Below, piece by piece: positions 25,616 through 34,984 of a stretch of 64,000 nucleotides of DNA. The notes beneath the pieces were generated by a model. The model saw only the letters and a program-made list of their open reading frames with translations, did not search any database and was not told the DNA's origin. The position numbers and the translations under genes were made by a program. Where the stretch lies: positions 186,001 to 250,000 of the forward strand of contig CAIVZZ010000015.1 of assembly GCA_903910555.1 (NCBI GenBank). The letters are read 5' to 3'. Position 1 is the first letter of the stretch. Each line of letters opens with the position of its first letter. Source of the stretch: an uncultured Gemmatimonadota bacterium. GTDB taxonomy: Bacteria > Gemmatimonadota > Gemmatimonadetes > Gemmatimonadales > Gemmatimonadaceae.

Positions 25616-27927
25616 CAGTCAAACCCTCGTTCAAGTCCGGCGAACGCGACGACGAGCCGCTTCCGCCCCACACTTTCGTCATCGAAGTCGACGGTCACTT
25701 TCGCATCGCGCCCCGCACCGGCCATCGCGGAGATCGTACCTGACCCAAATGTTTTGTGCTTCACGCGCTCGCCCTGCACGAAGTCTGGCACATCCTGCGA
25801 CATCTCGTCCATGTGCACGGCGCGCTCGCGCGACGCGTCGCGGCGCCAGGTACGCGGCGAATCATCATCCCAGTCGCGCGGCGCTGACTCGGCGCGAATT
25901 CCAACACCGCCCGAACGTCCGCTCGCGCGGAGGCGGATCGTCGCCTGCGGTTCAATCAGCTTTTCCACTGCGGGAGTCAGAAACATCGACGCCGACGATG
26001 AAATCAGCTCGCCATTCCGGCGCCGGCTGCGTGCCCATGTGAGATACAACTTCTTCTCGGCGCGCGTGATCCCAACGTAGAACAGCCGGCGTTCTTCTTC
26101 GAGCAACGCGGGATCGTCCACGCTTCTGCTCAGCGGGAAGAGGCCGTTCTCGAGGCCTGCGATGAACACGACGGGATATTCCAGTCCCTTTGCCGTGTGG
26201 AGCGTCATCATCGTGACGGCGTCGGCATCGGGCCCAAGGACGTCCAGTCCGGCGACGAGCGTTGCGCGCTGCAGAAAATGGTCGAGCGGGCGAAGTCCAA
26301 CCTCACCGCCGTCGTCGATCACAAGCTCCGCAGCGCCGCGCGCAAGCTCGGCGACGTTGTCGAGGCGCTCGAGCCCTTCCGGCCCTTCGGCACGAAGTGC
26401 ATCCGCAAAACCGATTTCGTCCACGAGCGAGAGAATCAGCCGGTCAACGCTCGAGTCTTCCGCTTTTACGCGGAAGCGTTCTACGAGGTCCGCAAAATCC
26501 CTGAGCGCGTTGCGCGTCGCGATGCGCGCGCCTGTGACGAGATCTTCTCGCGCAGCGGCCGCAAGGAGCGGCACTCCCGCGTCCGACGCGGCGAGTGCGA
26601 GCATCTCAACGGTGGTGTCACCAATGCCGCGTCGCGGCGTGGTGATCGCGCGCCGGAACGCCTCGTCGTCCGCCGGATTCGCAATGAGCCGCAGCCATGC
26701 GATGAGATCTTTGATCTCGCGACGGTCGTAAAAGCGCACCGCACCTACGAGCCGGTACGGAATCGCCCTGCGGCGCATGGATTCTTCGAGCACCCGGCTC
26801 TGCGCATTCGTGCGATACAGAATCGCGTTCGATCCGAGCGGCTCATTATTGCGCGTGCGGCGCAGTTCGATCTCGGCGGCGATGTAATCCGCTTCGTCGC
26901 GGTCGTCGAGCGCGGCGACGAGCGCGACAGCGTCGCCGTCGGGGCGCGTGGCGCGCAAAACCTTTCCGCGCCGCTCCGAGTTTTCGCTGATCACCGCGTT
27001 GGCCAACGCCAGAACTTGTGGTGTGGAGCGGTAGTTCTCCTCGAGCCGGACGACTTTCGCCGACGGATAATCGCGCTCGAAATCGAGGATGTTGCGGACG
27101 TCCGCGCCGCGCCAGCCGTAGATCGACTGATCGTCGTCGCCGACGACGACGACATTGCCGTGGCGCGCGCCGAGCAGGCGGACGAACTCATACTGGGCGC
27201 GATTCGTATCCTGATATTCATCGACGAGAATCACGCGGAAACGCTTCTCGTAGCGCTCGCGCACCTCCTCGTGCTCCGTGAGCAGCTGAACCGGCAGTCC
27301 GAGCAGATCGTCGAAGCTCACCGCGTTCGCACTGCGAAACGCGGCCGCGAGATCGCTGTAGATCGGCGCGACGGCTTTCGCGAGCGGCATCTGTGCAAGC
27401 GTCGCGTACTCGGCCGGCGACACGAGCGCATTCCGCGCGTCGGATATCGCCGACGAAATCGCCCGCGGCGTCCAGATCTTTGGCGATACGCGATGGCGCT
27501 CCATCAATCGCTTGATGACCGAGAGCGTGTCGTCTTCATCGTAAATCGTGAACGCGCTCGTGCGGCCGACGAGCTCCGCGTTCGCGCGCAGCATGCGCGC
27601 GCCTATCGCGTGGAACGTGCCGACCCACATCCCGGCGGGTGCGGTGCCGAGCAGACGGCCGATGCGCTCGCGCATTTCGCCGGCGGCTTTATTCGTGAAC
27701 GTCACCGCGAGGATTTGATCTGCGCGAACGACCCCGTCGCTGATGAGCCGCGCAATCCGCGCCGTGAGCACCCGCGTCTTTCCCGATCCCGCCCCGGCGA
27801 GCACCAACAGCGGTCCGTCGGTGTGCTCCACCGCTTCCCGCTGGGCGCTATTGAGGGCGGGCCCGCTCGCGGCTGCCACTTTCTCGTCTTCCGGTGCCGC
27901 TGAATCCAAACGTGGTGACGCAATCAT
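25615..27927 (-). CDS. pcrA: UvrD/PcrA-type superfamily 1 DNA helicase
   Basis: 770 aa. Helicase motifs in order: LNSAQREAV (Q), VLAGAGSGKTRVLTARIA (Walker A), AVTFTNKAAGEMRERI, VDEYQDTNRAQYEF (Walker B), VVGDDDQSIYGWRGAD, LEENYRS, and VTMMTLHTAKGLEYPVVFIAGLE, ending with VGITRAEKKLYL. The C-terminal tail has DFVQGERVKHKTFGSGTI, the PcrA/UvrD polymerase-interacting Tudor-like segment. It takes part in excision repair and removal of obstacles to replication. Confidence 0.95.
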   Translation of the reverse strand: MIASPRLDSAAPEDEKVAAASGPALNSAQREAVEHTDGPLLVLAGAGSGKTRVLTARIARLISDGVVRADQILAVTFTNKAAGEMRERIGRLLGTAPAGMWVGTFHAIGARMLRANAELVGRTSAFTIYDEDDTLSVIKRLMERHRVSPKIWTPRAISSAISDARNALVSPAEYATLAQMPLAKAVAPIYSDLAAAFRSANAVSFDDLLGLPVQLLTEHEEVRERYEKRFRVILVDEYQDTNRAQYEFVRLLGARHGNVVVVGDDDQSIYGWRGADVRNILDFERDYPSAKVVRLEENYRSTPQVLALANAVISENSERRGKVLRATRPDGDAVALVAALDDRDEADYIAAEIELRRTRNNEPLGSNAILYRTNAQSRVLEESMRRRAIPYRLVGAVRFYDRREIKDLIAWLRLIANPADDEAFRRAITTPRRGIGDTTVEMLALAASDAGVPLLAAAAREDLVTGARIATRNALRDFADLVERFRVKAEDSSVDRLILSLVDEIGFADALRAEGPEGLERLDNVAELARGAAELVIDDGGEVGLRPLDHFLQRATLVAGLDVLGPDADAVTMMTLHTAKGLEYPVVFIAGLENGLFPLSRSVDDPALLEEERRLFYVGITRAEKKLYLTWARSRRRNGELISSSASMFLTPAVEKLIEPQATIRLRASGRSGGVGIRAESAPRDWDDDSPRTWRRDASRERAVHMDEMSQDVPDFVQGERVKHKTFGSGTISAMAGAGRDAKVTVDFDDESVGRKRLVVAFAGLERGFD

Positions 27928-27983
27928 GAGTGAAAGCTAGCACCCGCGATTGCATTTGCGGAGGCGGACTTCGTGCGGCGAGA

Positions 27984-29132
27984 TCAACCCGGGAGAATGA
28001 TCTCGAACACCGCGCCGGCGGTGGACGGCGCCAGCACGAGGCGGCCGCGGTGACTCTCTTCGACAATGCGCCGCGTGAGCGCCAGGCCGATCCCCCACCC
28101 CGATTCTTTCGTCGAGAAGCCGGCCGAAAAAATCTTGCGACGCAGTTCGCGCGGCACACCCGGCCCGTTGTCCGCGACGCGCACGCGCACGCCGCCGCCA
28201 AGCACGGTTTCAATGCTCACGACGATGCTCCCCCCGCGCCCCGCGAGTGCGTCGATCGCATTTTTCACCAGCGATTCAATCGCCCACTCGAGCAGCACGC
28301 GATCGCCGACCACCGGAACGTCCGAGCCGGGCGCGTCGAGCCGGATGATGATCGGGTGCGCCAGTGTCGGGACGCGCGCGGAGAAGTACGACACGACATG
28401 ACGCGCGACTTCGACGACATCGACCTGCTCGCGCCGCGACGGCCGTCCGATCCGCTCGAAGCGATGCGCGACGCGTTCGAGCCGCACGATGTCGCTCTCC
28501 ATGTGCGGCAGCGCCTGCACGATCATGGGGTCATCGCGCTCGCGCAGCAGCTCGATCCAGCCGTGCATGCTCGAGAGCGGCGTGCCGAGCTGGTGCGCAG
28601 ACTCGCGCGCCATGCCGGCGAAGATGCGCTCACGATCGGCGTGACTCTCCGAGCGAAGCATCACGACGCCCGACAGAATCAGCACGCCCAGCACCGCGAC
28701 CATCAGGAGCGGAATCACTTCCATGCCGCGGATCAGCGGGGTGTTGCCGATGTGAATGACGACGAACCCGCTCGTGATCGGCGCATTCTGCGCGTCGAGC
28801 GTATCGGCGTACGCGCGAACGTGCGGTGAGTTGAGCGAGTCGATGTTGAACGGCAGGTTGGAGGTCACCTGCGGCATCCCGTGCGCGCCTGTGAGGATCA
28901 CCGGCACGCGAAGTCTTTTTAGCGATTCGACGAGATCGACATACACCGCCGTACTCGAGCCGGGATCGCTCGACGTGTCCGACATCGCCCCGTACACTTT
29001 GGCGTAAATGCTCGCGGTCTGCTGCGCTTCAGAGCGCAGATTCGAGAGCACGTTTTGCGAATACCAGATGAACGCCACCAAGAGCGTCACCATGCCGACC
29101 GCGACGATGACGACCGGGGCGTTGCGTCGCAT
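27984..29132 (-). CDS. Orphan membrane sensor histidine kinase
   Basis: 382 aa. TM1 spans about residues 5-25 and TM2 about 138-158, with a sensor loop of some 110 residues between them. The phospho-acceptor helix has RESAHQLGTPLSSMHGW with His180, an HQLGTP form in place of the common HELRTP. N-box SLVKNAIDAL, G1 ADNGPGVP and G2 WGIGLALTRRIV complete the ATPase domain. No response regulator adjoins it; the neighbours are serS and pcrA. The stimulus is unknown. Confidence 0.92.
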   Translation of the reverse strand: MRRNAPVVIVAVGMVTLLVAFIWYSQNVLSNLRSEAQQTASIYAKVYGAMSDTSSDPGSSTAVYVDLVESLKRLRVPVILTGAHGMPQVTSNLPFNIDSLNSPHVRAYADTLDAQNAPITSGFVVIHIGNTPLIRGMEVIPLLMVAVLGVLILSGVVMLRSESHADRERIFAGMARESAHQLGTPLSSMHGWIELLRERDDPMIVQALPHMESDIVRLERVAHRFERIGRPSRREQVDVVEVARHVVSYFSARVPTLAHPIIIRLDAPGSDVPVVGDRVLLEWAIESLVKNAIDALAGRGGSIVVSIETVLGGGVRVRVADNGPGVPRELRRKIFSAGFSTKESGWGIGLALTRRIVEESHRGRLVLAPSTAGAVFEIILPG

Positions 29133-29135
29133 CGG

Positions 29136-30410
29136 TTACCGGATCACGTCGGCGCCGAAATACGGTCGCAATACTTCGGGCACGGTCACGCTGCTGTCGG
29201 CGTTCTGGTAATGCTCGAGGATCGAGGCGACGACGCGCGGAAAGCCGAGGCCGGATCCGTTCAGCGTGTGCACGTGGCGCGGCTTTTCACCCGGCGCCGG
29301 CCGGTAGCGAATGTTCGCACGGCGCGCCTGGAAATCGGTGTAGCTCGAGCATGAAGACACTTCGAGCCACGTTCCAACACCAGGAGCGAACACTTCAAGA
29401 TCGAACGTCTTCGCGTTGGAGAATCCTGTATCACCCGCCGCGAGAAGGAGCCGGCGGTGCGGAAGGCCAAGACGCACGAGCGCCTGCTCGGCGTGCGAGG
29501 TGAGCAACTCCAGCTGCGCGGGGGAATCCTCGGGAGTCGTGAAGCGCACGAGCTCAACCTTTTCAAACTGATGCAGCCGCAGCAGCCCGCGCGTGTCCTT
29601 GCCCGCGGCGCCAGCCTCGCGCCGGAAGCACTGACTGAATGCCGTGAGGGCGATCGGGAGCGTCGCGCCGTCGAGAATCTCGTCGCGAAAAAGATTCGTG
29701 ACCGGCACTTCCGACGTCGGGATCGCGAAGAACGCGTCGTCGCGCAGCGCGTACATGTCCTCTTCGAACTTCGGCAGCTGACCCGTGCCGGTCATCGAGT
29801 CGCGATTTACAAAGAGCGGGACCTGCGTCTCTTCATAGCCGAACTCGCGCGTGTGCAGGTCGAGCAGGAAGTTCATCAGCGCGCGCTGCAGGTGCGCTCC
29901 GCGATTGCGGTAGACGATGAAACCCGAGCCCGAGATCTTCGCGCCGCGCGGCAGATCGAGCAACCCAAGCGCCTCGGCGACTTCCCAGTGCGGCTTCACG
30001 CTGCCGGCTGCGCGCGGTTCGCCCCATGTGCTGACGACGGTGTTGTGCGATGCATCGCCTTCGGGCACTTCGGAGAGCGTGACGTTTGGAAGCTCGTAGA
30101 GGATCGAATCGAACTCGCCCTGCGACGCGGCCAGTTCGGTTTCAAGCCTGGCAATGTCAGCGCCGAGTTCACGCGCGCTCGCCATGAGCTCGTCAGCGTT
30201 CTCACCAGCTTTCTTTTTGCGGGCGACTTCCTGACTCGCCGTATTGCGCGCGGCTTTGCGCTCCTCGACTTTCTGGATCGTCGCGCGGCGCTCGCGGTCG
30301 AGCTGCTCGGCGCGGTCTATCAGAGAACCAAACTTGTCGAGAGAACCCCGCCGCCGGACGCCCTCGCGCAGCAAATCAGCCTGCTCGCGGACCATCCGGC
30401 CGTCAATCAC
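29136..30410 (-). CDS. serS: Serine-tRNA ligase
   Basis: 424 aa class II synthetase that also charges tRNA-Sec, relevant to the selC/selD pair in this window. An N-terminal coiled-coil arm (about 30-105, rich in Arg/Glu/Ala) binds the long variable arm. Motif 2 reads QCFRREAGAAGKDTRGLLRLHQFEKVELV, and the end has SSCSSYTDFQARRANIRYR with the motif 3 region HTLNGSGLGFPRVVASILE. It begins at a GTG. The 3-nt gap to the kinase gene suggests one transcript. Confidence 0.97.
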   Translation of the reverse strand: MIDGRMVREQADLLREGVRRRGSLDKFGSLIDRAEQLDRERRATIQKVEERKAARNTASQEVARKKKAGENADELMASARELGADIARLETELAASQGEFDSILYELPNVTLSEVPEGDASHNTVVSTWGEPRAAGSVKPHWEVAEALGLLDLPRGAKISGSGFIVYRNRGAHLQRALMNFLLDLHTREFGYEETQVPLFVNRDSMTGTGQLPKFEEDMYALRDDAFFAIPTSEVPVTNLFRDEILDGATLPIALTAFSQCFRREAGAAGKDTRGLLRLHQFEKVELVRFTTPEDSPAQLELLTSHAEQALVRLGLPHRRLLLAAGDTGFSNAKTFDLEVFAPGVGTWLEVSSCSSYTDFQARRANIRYRPAPGEKPRHVHTLNGSGLGFPRVVASILEHYQNADSSVTVPEVLRPYFGADVIR

Positions 30411-30413
30411 TGC

Positions 30414-31019
30414 TCAGAACGCCGGGAAGCCCGCGATGAGTTGACGATAGCCGCAGTCGCCGCCGATCATCGTGCGCCCGTAGATGCCGCGCGCGACGAG
30501 GTCGACGGAGTCAATGACAATCTTGGCGTACAGATACGGCGCCGCGGGATTGCCCGTCGTGCAGAGCGGTTCCTGCGCCTGCACGGCGACAGCCTGCCCG
30601 CGGCGGACGACGGTGACGGAGTCGACCGTATATCCGCTGAGCGGAGCTTCGGTAATCGCGTCGTACGACCCGATGCCGGTAATTATGCCCACCAAGCGGT
30701 TTCCCCCGGGGTTCTGCCCAACCATTTGCGGCGGAAGCAGAATCACATTGCCCGAGGCATCGATATCAAAAGCGACATCAAACGCGAAGGTGCCGTCGAT
30801 GCGCGTGACGGAGCGGGCGGGAAAGGTGAGTGCGGTAGCGGCGATACTCGATGAGCCCGACAATGCGTGCAGGAAGAACGGCTGCGTCGCAACCTCGGTC
30901 GTCGCGGCCGGCAGGTTGTTGTAATCGCACGCGCCAACGGCCACGGCCCCCACCACGAGAGCGATGGGAACAAGGCGGGCGAAAATTCCTGCGCGAATGT
31001 GCACGATGTTTGAGATCAT
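30414..31019 (-). CDS. Predicted lipoprotein of unknown function
   Basis: About 201 aa from the ATG at 31019; the longer frame to 31133 would run over the opposite promoter and start. The leader ends in AVAVGAC with the lipobox Cys followed by DYNN, so lipidation is likely. The mature part is beta-rich: FDVAFDIDASGNVILLPP, VDSVTVVRRGQAVAVQ, YAKIVIDSVDL. No family was recognised. It lies divergent to the Roadblock gene and 3 nt upstream of serS. Confidence 0.78.
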   Translation of the reverse strand: MISNIVHIRAGIFARLVPIALVVGAVAVGACDYNNLPAATTEVATQPFFLHALSGSSSIAATALTFPARSVTRIDGTFAFDVAFDIDASGNVILLPPQMVGQNPGGNRLVGIITGIGSYDAITEAPLSGYTVDSVTVVRRGQAVAVQAQEPLCTTGNPAAPYLYAKIVIDSVDLVARGIYGRTMIGGDCGYRQLIAGFPAF

Positions 31020-31074
31020 CTTCGAGAGGCGTAGTGTACCGAGAAGGAGACGCAACTTCAAGCGAATCAGGCGC

Positions 31075-31102
31075 TTGACTTCACTTGGTGGGCGGGTATG
31101 CT
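31075..31102 (+). promoter_or_regulatory. Probable sigma-70-type promoter for the Roadblock-receiver-manC unit
   Basis: TTGACT (31075-31080) and TATGCT (31097-31102) are separated by 16 nt. They are followed by GGAG (31118-31121) and the ATG at 31127. This is the best-formed promoter in the middle of the window and is placed for a short leader of about 18 nt. Confidence 0.6.
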
Positions 31103-31126
31103 TCAACAACCTTTTGCGGAGCGGCC

Positions 31127-31480
31127 ATGCCAACCATTCGCGACCTCGTCGCCGCCATCCGGCAGCGCGAAGGCGTTGAGGCGGCGGTAGTCCTCGGCCG
31201 CGACGGCCTGCTGATCGACAGCCAGGCCATCGCCACTTTCGATTCCGAACATGTCGCGGCGCACGTCCCGTCGATCATTCAGTTCGCCGATGAATTCGGT
31301 GCGGCCGCCGCGCGCGGTGCGCTTCAGACTGCTGTGATGGAGCATGAACATGGCCTTGCTGTGATCTCGTGTCTCTCGCCGGACGCCGTACTCCTCGTCC
31401 TCGTGCAGCCCACGGCGAATCTCGGACAGTTGCTGTACGAACTGCGCCGCAACCGCGCGAACATCGCCGCACTCGTCTAA
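31127..31480 (+). CDS. Roadblock/LC7 domain protein
   Basis: 117 aa from an ATG with GGAG 5 nt upstream. The Roadblock/LC7 fold is suggested by TIRDLVAAIRQREGVEAAVVLGRDGLLIDS and the closing VLLVLVQPTANLGQLLYELRRNRANIAALV. Bacterial members such as MglB regulate small Ras-like GTPases, but no GTPase is nearby. It lies 64 nt before a receiver-domain gene on the same strand. Role unknown. Confidence 0.85.
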   Translation: MPTIRDLVAAIRQREGVEAAVVLGRDGLLIDSQAIATFDSEHVAAHVPSIIQFADEFGAAAARGALQTAVMEHEHGLAVISCLSPDAVLLVLVQPTANLGQLLYELRRNRANIAALV

Positions 31481-31544
31481 CGGCGCAGCCCTGACGGCTT
31501 CCCTACCGCCGGACCCGGCAACGCCTTTAGCAACTCCGCCGGCA

Positions 31545-31925
31545 GTGCGTCCGCGGCACGTGCTGGTGGCCGATGACGAACCGCACATCGGCCGCATTAT
31601 CCAAACGAAACTCGAGCTCGGCCCGTTTCGCGTCACGCTTGTTTACGACGGCGCCGAGGCAGTTCGAGCCCTGCAACAGTACCCCGATGTCGCGCTGGTG
31701 CTCCTCGACCTCATGATGCCGAACCGTTCCGGACTAGAAGTGCTGGCCGAGATGCGTGCCGATACCCGCTGGAAGAACGTCCCCTGCATCATCATGACGG
31801 CAGCCGGCCAGGACGAGCGCTACGATGAAGCCATGAAGCTCGGCGCGAATGCATTCATCACGAAGCCGTTCAGCCCGAAGCGCCTGTATGCGCGCGTGCT
31901 CGAGCTGACGGGAGTCGAGGCATGA
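31545..31925 (+). CDS. Single-domain response regulator (receiver only)
   Basis: 126 aa, CheY-like. Acidic pocket D10/D11 in VADDEPHIG, phospho-acceptor D55 in VLLDLMMPN, T85 in IIMTAAG and K107 in FITKPFSP are all present, so it should be active. There is no output domain. It starts at a GTG, and its stop overlaps the manC start by 4 nt. The partner kinase is not evident; the orphan kinase 2.4 kb away is on the other strand. Confidence 0.93.
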   Translation: MRPRHVLVADDEPHIGRIIQTKLELGPFRVTLVYDGAEAVRALQQYPDVALVLLDLMMPNRSGLEVLAEMRADTRWKNVPCIIMTAAGQDERYDEAMKLGANAFITKPFSPKRLYARVLELTGVEA

Positions 31926-32968
31926 GTACGGACGGGGCGACGTGGGTGGTCGTGCTCGCCGGCGGAGTCGGATCGCGATTCTGGCCGATCAGCACGCCCG
32001 AACGTCCGAAGCAGCTGCTCCCGCTCGTGTCGAGCGAGCCGATGTTGCGCGATATGATCGATCGTGTCGCCACGCTCGCACCCGCGGCGCGCACGCTGAT
32101 TCTGACGAATGCTTCGCTGGTTGAAGCGGTGCGCCGTGTCGTGCCCGAGCTTCCGGCGGAGAATGTGATCGCGGAGCCGCGCCCGGCTGGAACTGCGGCT
32201 GCGCTCGCGTGGGCGGCGCATGAAGTCGTACGGCGCGGCGGCCCGGATCACGTGATGATCTCGGTTCACGCTGACGCTGCGATTGGAGATGTGGGTGCAT
32301 TCCGCGCGGCGCTCGCGGCGGCCGCCGATGCTGCGCGGACCGAACACGCGCTCGTGACGGTTGGCATCGTCCCGCGATTTGCCGATACCGGCCTGGGATA
32401 CATCGAGCCCGGCGAGATCGTGCGTGGAGCGCTGCGCCGCGTAGCGCGGTTCGTCGAGAAGCCCGATCGCGCGCGCGCTGAAGCGATGGTCGCCGCTGGA
32501 TGCCTGTGGAACTCGGGAATTTTTGCGTGGCGCGCCGGGGATTTGCTCGAAGAGCTTCGCGCGCACTGCGCAGAGGTGGCACACCCGCTGGCAGCGAACC
32601 CGACCGACATGGCCGCGTTTTTCGGAGCGATCGCGAAACCAATTGCGATCGATGTCGGCGTGCTCGAGCGAAGCGGCAAGGTGATGGTGGTGCCGGGTGA
32701 TTTTGACTGGAGTGATGTCGGTACGTGGGCGGCGCTTCGCGTGGTGCGCAAAGCCGACGCGAGCGGCAACGTGCCGTCCGGCTCTGTTTTCCTGCGCGAT
32801 GCGAAGCGGAATGTCGTGCACGCCGAAGGTCCGACGGTCGTGCTGTATGGCGTGGAAGATCTCGTCGTGGTGACAACGAACGGCGTGACGCTCGTGACGA
32901 CCGTTGAACGTGCAGCCGACCTCAAGACGCTGCTCGATTCACTTCCGGCTGAGGTACGCTCGCTATGA
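31922..32968 (+). CDS. manC: Mannose-1-phosphate guanylyltransferase
   Basis: 348 aa, the size of the single-domain enzyme without the isomerase half. It makes GDP-mannose from Man-1-P and GTP. Motifs: VVLAGGVGSRFWPISTPERPKQLL (nucleotide binding), GTAAALAWAAHEV, ADTGLGYIEPG, RFVEKPDRARAEAM, GCLWNSGIFAWRA and GDFDWSDVGTWAAL. Overlaps of 4 nt on both sides place it in a tight unit with the receiver and the GlmU-like gene. Confidence 0.93.
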   Translation: MSTDGATWVVVLAGGVGSRFWPISTPERPKQLLPLVSSEPMLRDMIDRVATLAPAARTLILTNASLVEAVRRVVPELPAENVIAEPRPAGTAAALAWAAHEVVRRGGPDHVMISVHADAAIGDVGAFRAALAAAADAARTEHALVTVGIVPRFADTGLGYIEPGEIVRGALRRVARFVEKPDRARAEAMVAAGCLWNSGIFAWRAGDLLEELRAHCAEVAHPLAANPTDMAAFFGAIAKPIAIDVGVLERSGKVMVVPGDFDWSDVGTWAALRVVRKADASGNVPSGSVFLRDAKRNVVHAEGPTVVLYGVEDLVVVTTNGVTLVTTVERAADLKTLLDSLPAEVRSL

Positions 32969-34173
32969 CGACGCCGCTCGTACTGTATGACGATGCGCGC
33001 GCGCGGCAGTTCGAGCCGTTCGCGCTCACGCGTCCGGCGGGCGAGCTGCGCGCAGGCGCCGAGCTGATTCGCCGGAGATGGGAGCGCGCCGTGCGCGGGC
33101 GTGCGGCCGGATTTGCGGGCGCTCCGCACCTTGCAGCGTTCGAGGAGTTCGATGCACCGCCATCTGCCAGCGGGACTCTCGCCGCGGGAACGATCGTTGC
33201 GAACGCGCGCTGTGCGATTGCGCTCGACGCGTCGCTCGGCGACGCGAGTGTCTGGAATTGCGACGGGCGCGTTGCGGCGGTCCGGCTCGCCGCGCCCATG
33301 GATGTTGCGCGCCTGAGCGACGGCACGCTGCGACTTGACGCGCTTGCGCCAGGCACCGGTGGCGCGGTCGCCGAGATTCGCGGGTGGTGGATGGAGGAGA
33401 TCTGGGATCTCTCGGCGCGGCTGAGCAACATGCTCGTCGCTGACATCACGGCGCTTGCGCCCGGAGCCGAGGACGTGCCCTCCCATGTTTCGGTGCTCGG
33501 CGAACATCGCGCGTACGCCGAGCGCGGTGCGTATTTCGAGCCGTACGTGATCGTCGATACGAGCGATGGACCGGTGCTCGTGCGGCGCGGTGCCCGTATC
33601 GCGGCGTTCACGCGGCTGGTTGGTCCCTGTGTGATCGGCGAGGACGTGCAGGTCGGCGGCGGCAAAATAAAAAATTGCTCCATCGGCGAACACTCACGCG
33701 TGCATGGCGAGCTCAGCGGGACGATTTTTATCGGCCACTCGAACAAAGTGCACGACGGATTTATCGGCGACTCCGTGCTCGGCCGGTGGGCGAACGTTGG
33801 CGCCGGCACAATCACGAGCAACTTGAAGAACAGCTACGGTGAAGTGTCGCTCTGGACGCCGGCAGGACTGCGCAGAACGCATCAGACATTCCTTGGCTCG
33901 TTCATCGGCGATCACGCCAAGCTTGGCATCGGCACGCGCCTCACGACGGGCTGCGTGATCGGCGCGGGTGCGAACGTGTTCGGCAGCGAGATGCCACCCA
34001 AGTTCGTGCCGCCATTCGCGTGGGGCGACCGGCCGCCATTTGGAGAGTTCGAAGCTGCGAAGTTTCTGGAAGTTGCGTCGCGTGTGATGGCACGGCGCGG
34101 CGTCACGCTGGGCGAGAACGGCCGGAGCGCGCTCGCGGCGGCCTGGGCGCGGCGCGGAGAATTCGGCGCATGA
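32965..34173 (+). CDS. GlmU-like putative sugar nucleotidyltransferase with left-handed beta-helix
   Basis: 402 aa. The start VLYDDARARQFEPFALTRPAGELR matches the alternative GlmU-like family of Bacteroidetes. The C-terminal half has hexapeptide repeats (VGPCVIGEDVQVGGGKIKNCSIG, WANVGAGTITSNLKNSYGEV, KLGIGTRLTTGCVIGAG) forming a beta-helix acetyltransferase-like domain. It may make UDP-GlcNAc or another activated sugar from a sugar phosphate. Standard GlmU was not seen in the window. It overlaps manC by 4 nt. Confidence 0.85.
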   Translation: MTTPLVLYDDARARQFEPFALTRPAGELRAGAELIRRRWERAVRGRAAGFAGAPHLAAFEEFDAPPSASGTLAAGTIVANARCAIALDASLGDASVWNCDGRVAAVRLAAPMDVARLSDGTLRLDALAPGTGGAVAEIRGWWMEEIWDLSARLSNMLVADITALAPGAEDVPSHVSVLGEHRAYAERGAYFEPYVIVDTSDGPVLVRRGARIAAFTRLVGPCVIGEDVQVGGGKIKNCSIGEHSRVHGELSGTIFIGHSNKVHDGFIGDSVLGRWANVGAGTITSNLKNSYGEVSLWTPAGLRRTHQTFLGSFIGDHAKLGIGTRLTTGCVIGAGANVFGSEMPPKFVPPFAWGDRPPFGEFEAAKFLEVASRVMARRGVTLGENGRSALAAAWARRGEFGA

Positions 34174-34177
34174 GCCT

Positions 34178-34984
34178 ATGAAAGCCTGGACACTCGGCAG
34201 CGGGAGCAAGGGAAACTCGATCCTGCTCGAGAGTGACGGAACACGCGTGCTGATCGACGCCGGCTTTTCGCCGCGCGCGCTCGCGCAGCGGCTCGCGACT
34301 GCCGGCGTGCAGCCCGAGTCGATCAGCGCGGTGATCGTCACGCACGAGCACATCGATCACATGAAGGGGATCAGCGCGGCGCAGCGGAAATGGAAATGGC
34401 AGCTCTTTGGATCCGCCGGCACGATCGCGGCTATTGCCGATCTTGATGAAGCGCGCTGCACCGCGATTCGATCAACCGCGTCGTTTAACATCGGCGCGCT
34501 GCAATTCGAACTCATCCGTGTGCCGCACGACGCCGCCGCACCTACGGCGGTTGTCGCAACGGCTACGCGCACCGGATTCAGGACGGGCGTTGCACACGAT
34601 CTCGGCGCCGTCCCGGACACTCTGCGCGCCGCATTCGCGCGGCTCGATCTGCTGCTGCTCGAATCGAATCACGACGAAGAGATGCTGCGGAACGGACCGT
34701 ATCCGGCATTTCTGCAATCGCGCATCACGGGTGGATCGGGCCACTTGAGCAACCGGAAGTCGGCGGCGCTCACGAGAGAACTCGCGTGCGAACAGCTGCG
34801 GCACCTGGTACTGCTGCATCTCAGCGAAGTGAACAACACGCCGCAGCACGCGGTGAGCGCGGCGGAGACGGCGTTGCGGGGCGCGAAGTCGAAGTGCCGT
34901 GTGACTGCGGCGCCGCAGGATCGCGCGGCGGGTCCCTTTGGCGATGTGACCGGCGGAGTCAGGCAGCTCGCATTGGCGTTGTAG
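34178..34984 (+). CDS. MBL-fold hydrolase (WalJ/YycJ-like)
   Basis: 268 aa metallo-beta-lactamase fold. The metal motif THEHIDHMKG (HxHxDH) is at about 55-64, and VLIDAGFSPRAL precedes it. The length, the SGSKGNSILLES opening and NRKSAALTRELA resemble YycJ/WalJ, a 5'-3' exonuclease-like protein linked to cell-wall signalling in Firmicutes. Three near-identical 11-bp units (TTGTAGCTTTG) span its stop codon. A terminator follows at 35041-35072. Confidence 0.85.
   Translation: MKAWTLGSGSKGNSILLESDGTRVLIDAGFSPRALAQRLATAGVQPESISAVIVTHEHIDHMKGISAAQRKWKWQLFGSAGTIAAIADLDEARCTAIRSTASFNIGALQFELIRVPHDAAAPTAVVATATRTGFRTGVAHDLGAVPDTLRAAFARLDLLLLESNHDEEMLRNGPYPAFLQSRITGGSGHLSNRKSAALTRELACEQLRHLVLLHLSEVNNTPQHAVSAAETALRGAKSKCRVTAAPQDRAAGPFGDVTGGVRQLALAL

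Noticed and set aside
26197-27903. 568-codon open frame opposite pcrA
   Set aside because: Antisense shadow of a helicase with all motifs intact.
29457-30854. 465-codon frame opposite serS
   Set aside because: Antisense shadow of a conserved synthetase, with Arg-rich composition.
31545-31925. Lone receiver considered as partner of the histidine kinase at 27984-29132
   Set aside because: They are on opposite strands, 2.4 kb apart, with serS and a lipoprotein gene between; nothing links them directly.
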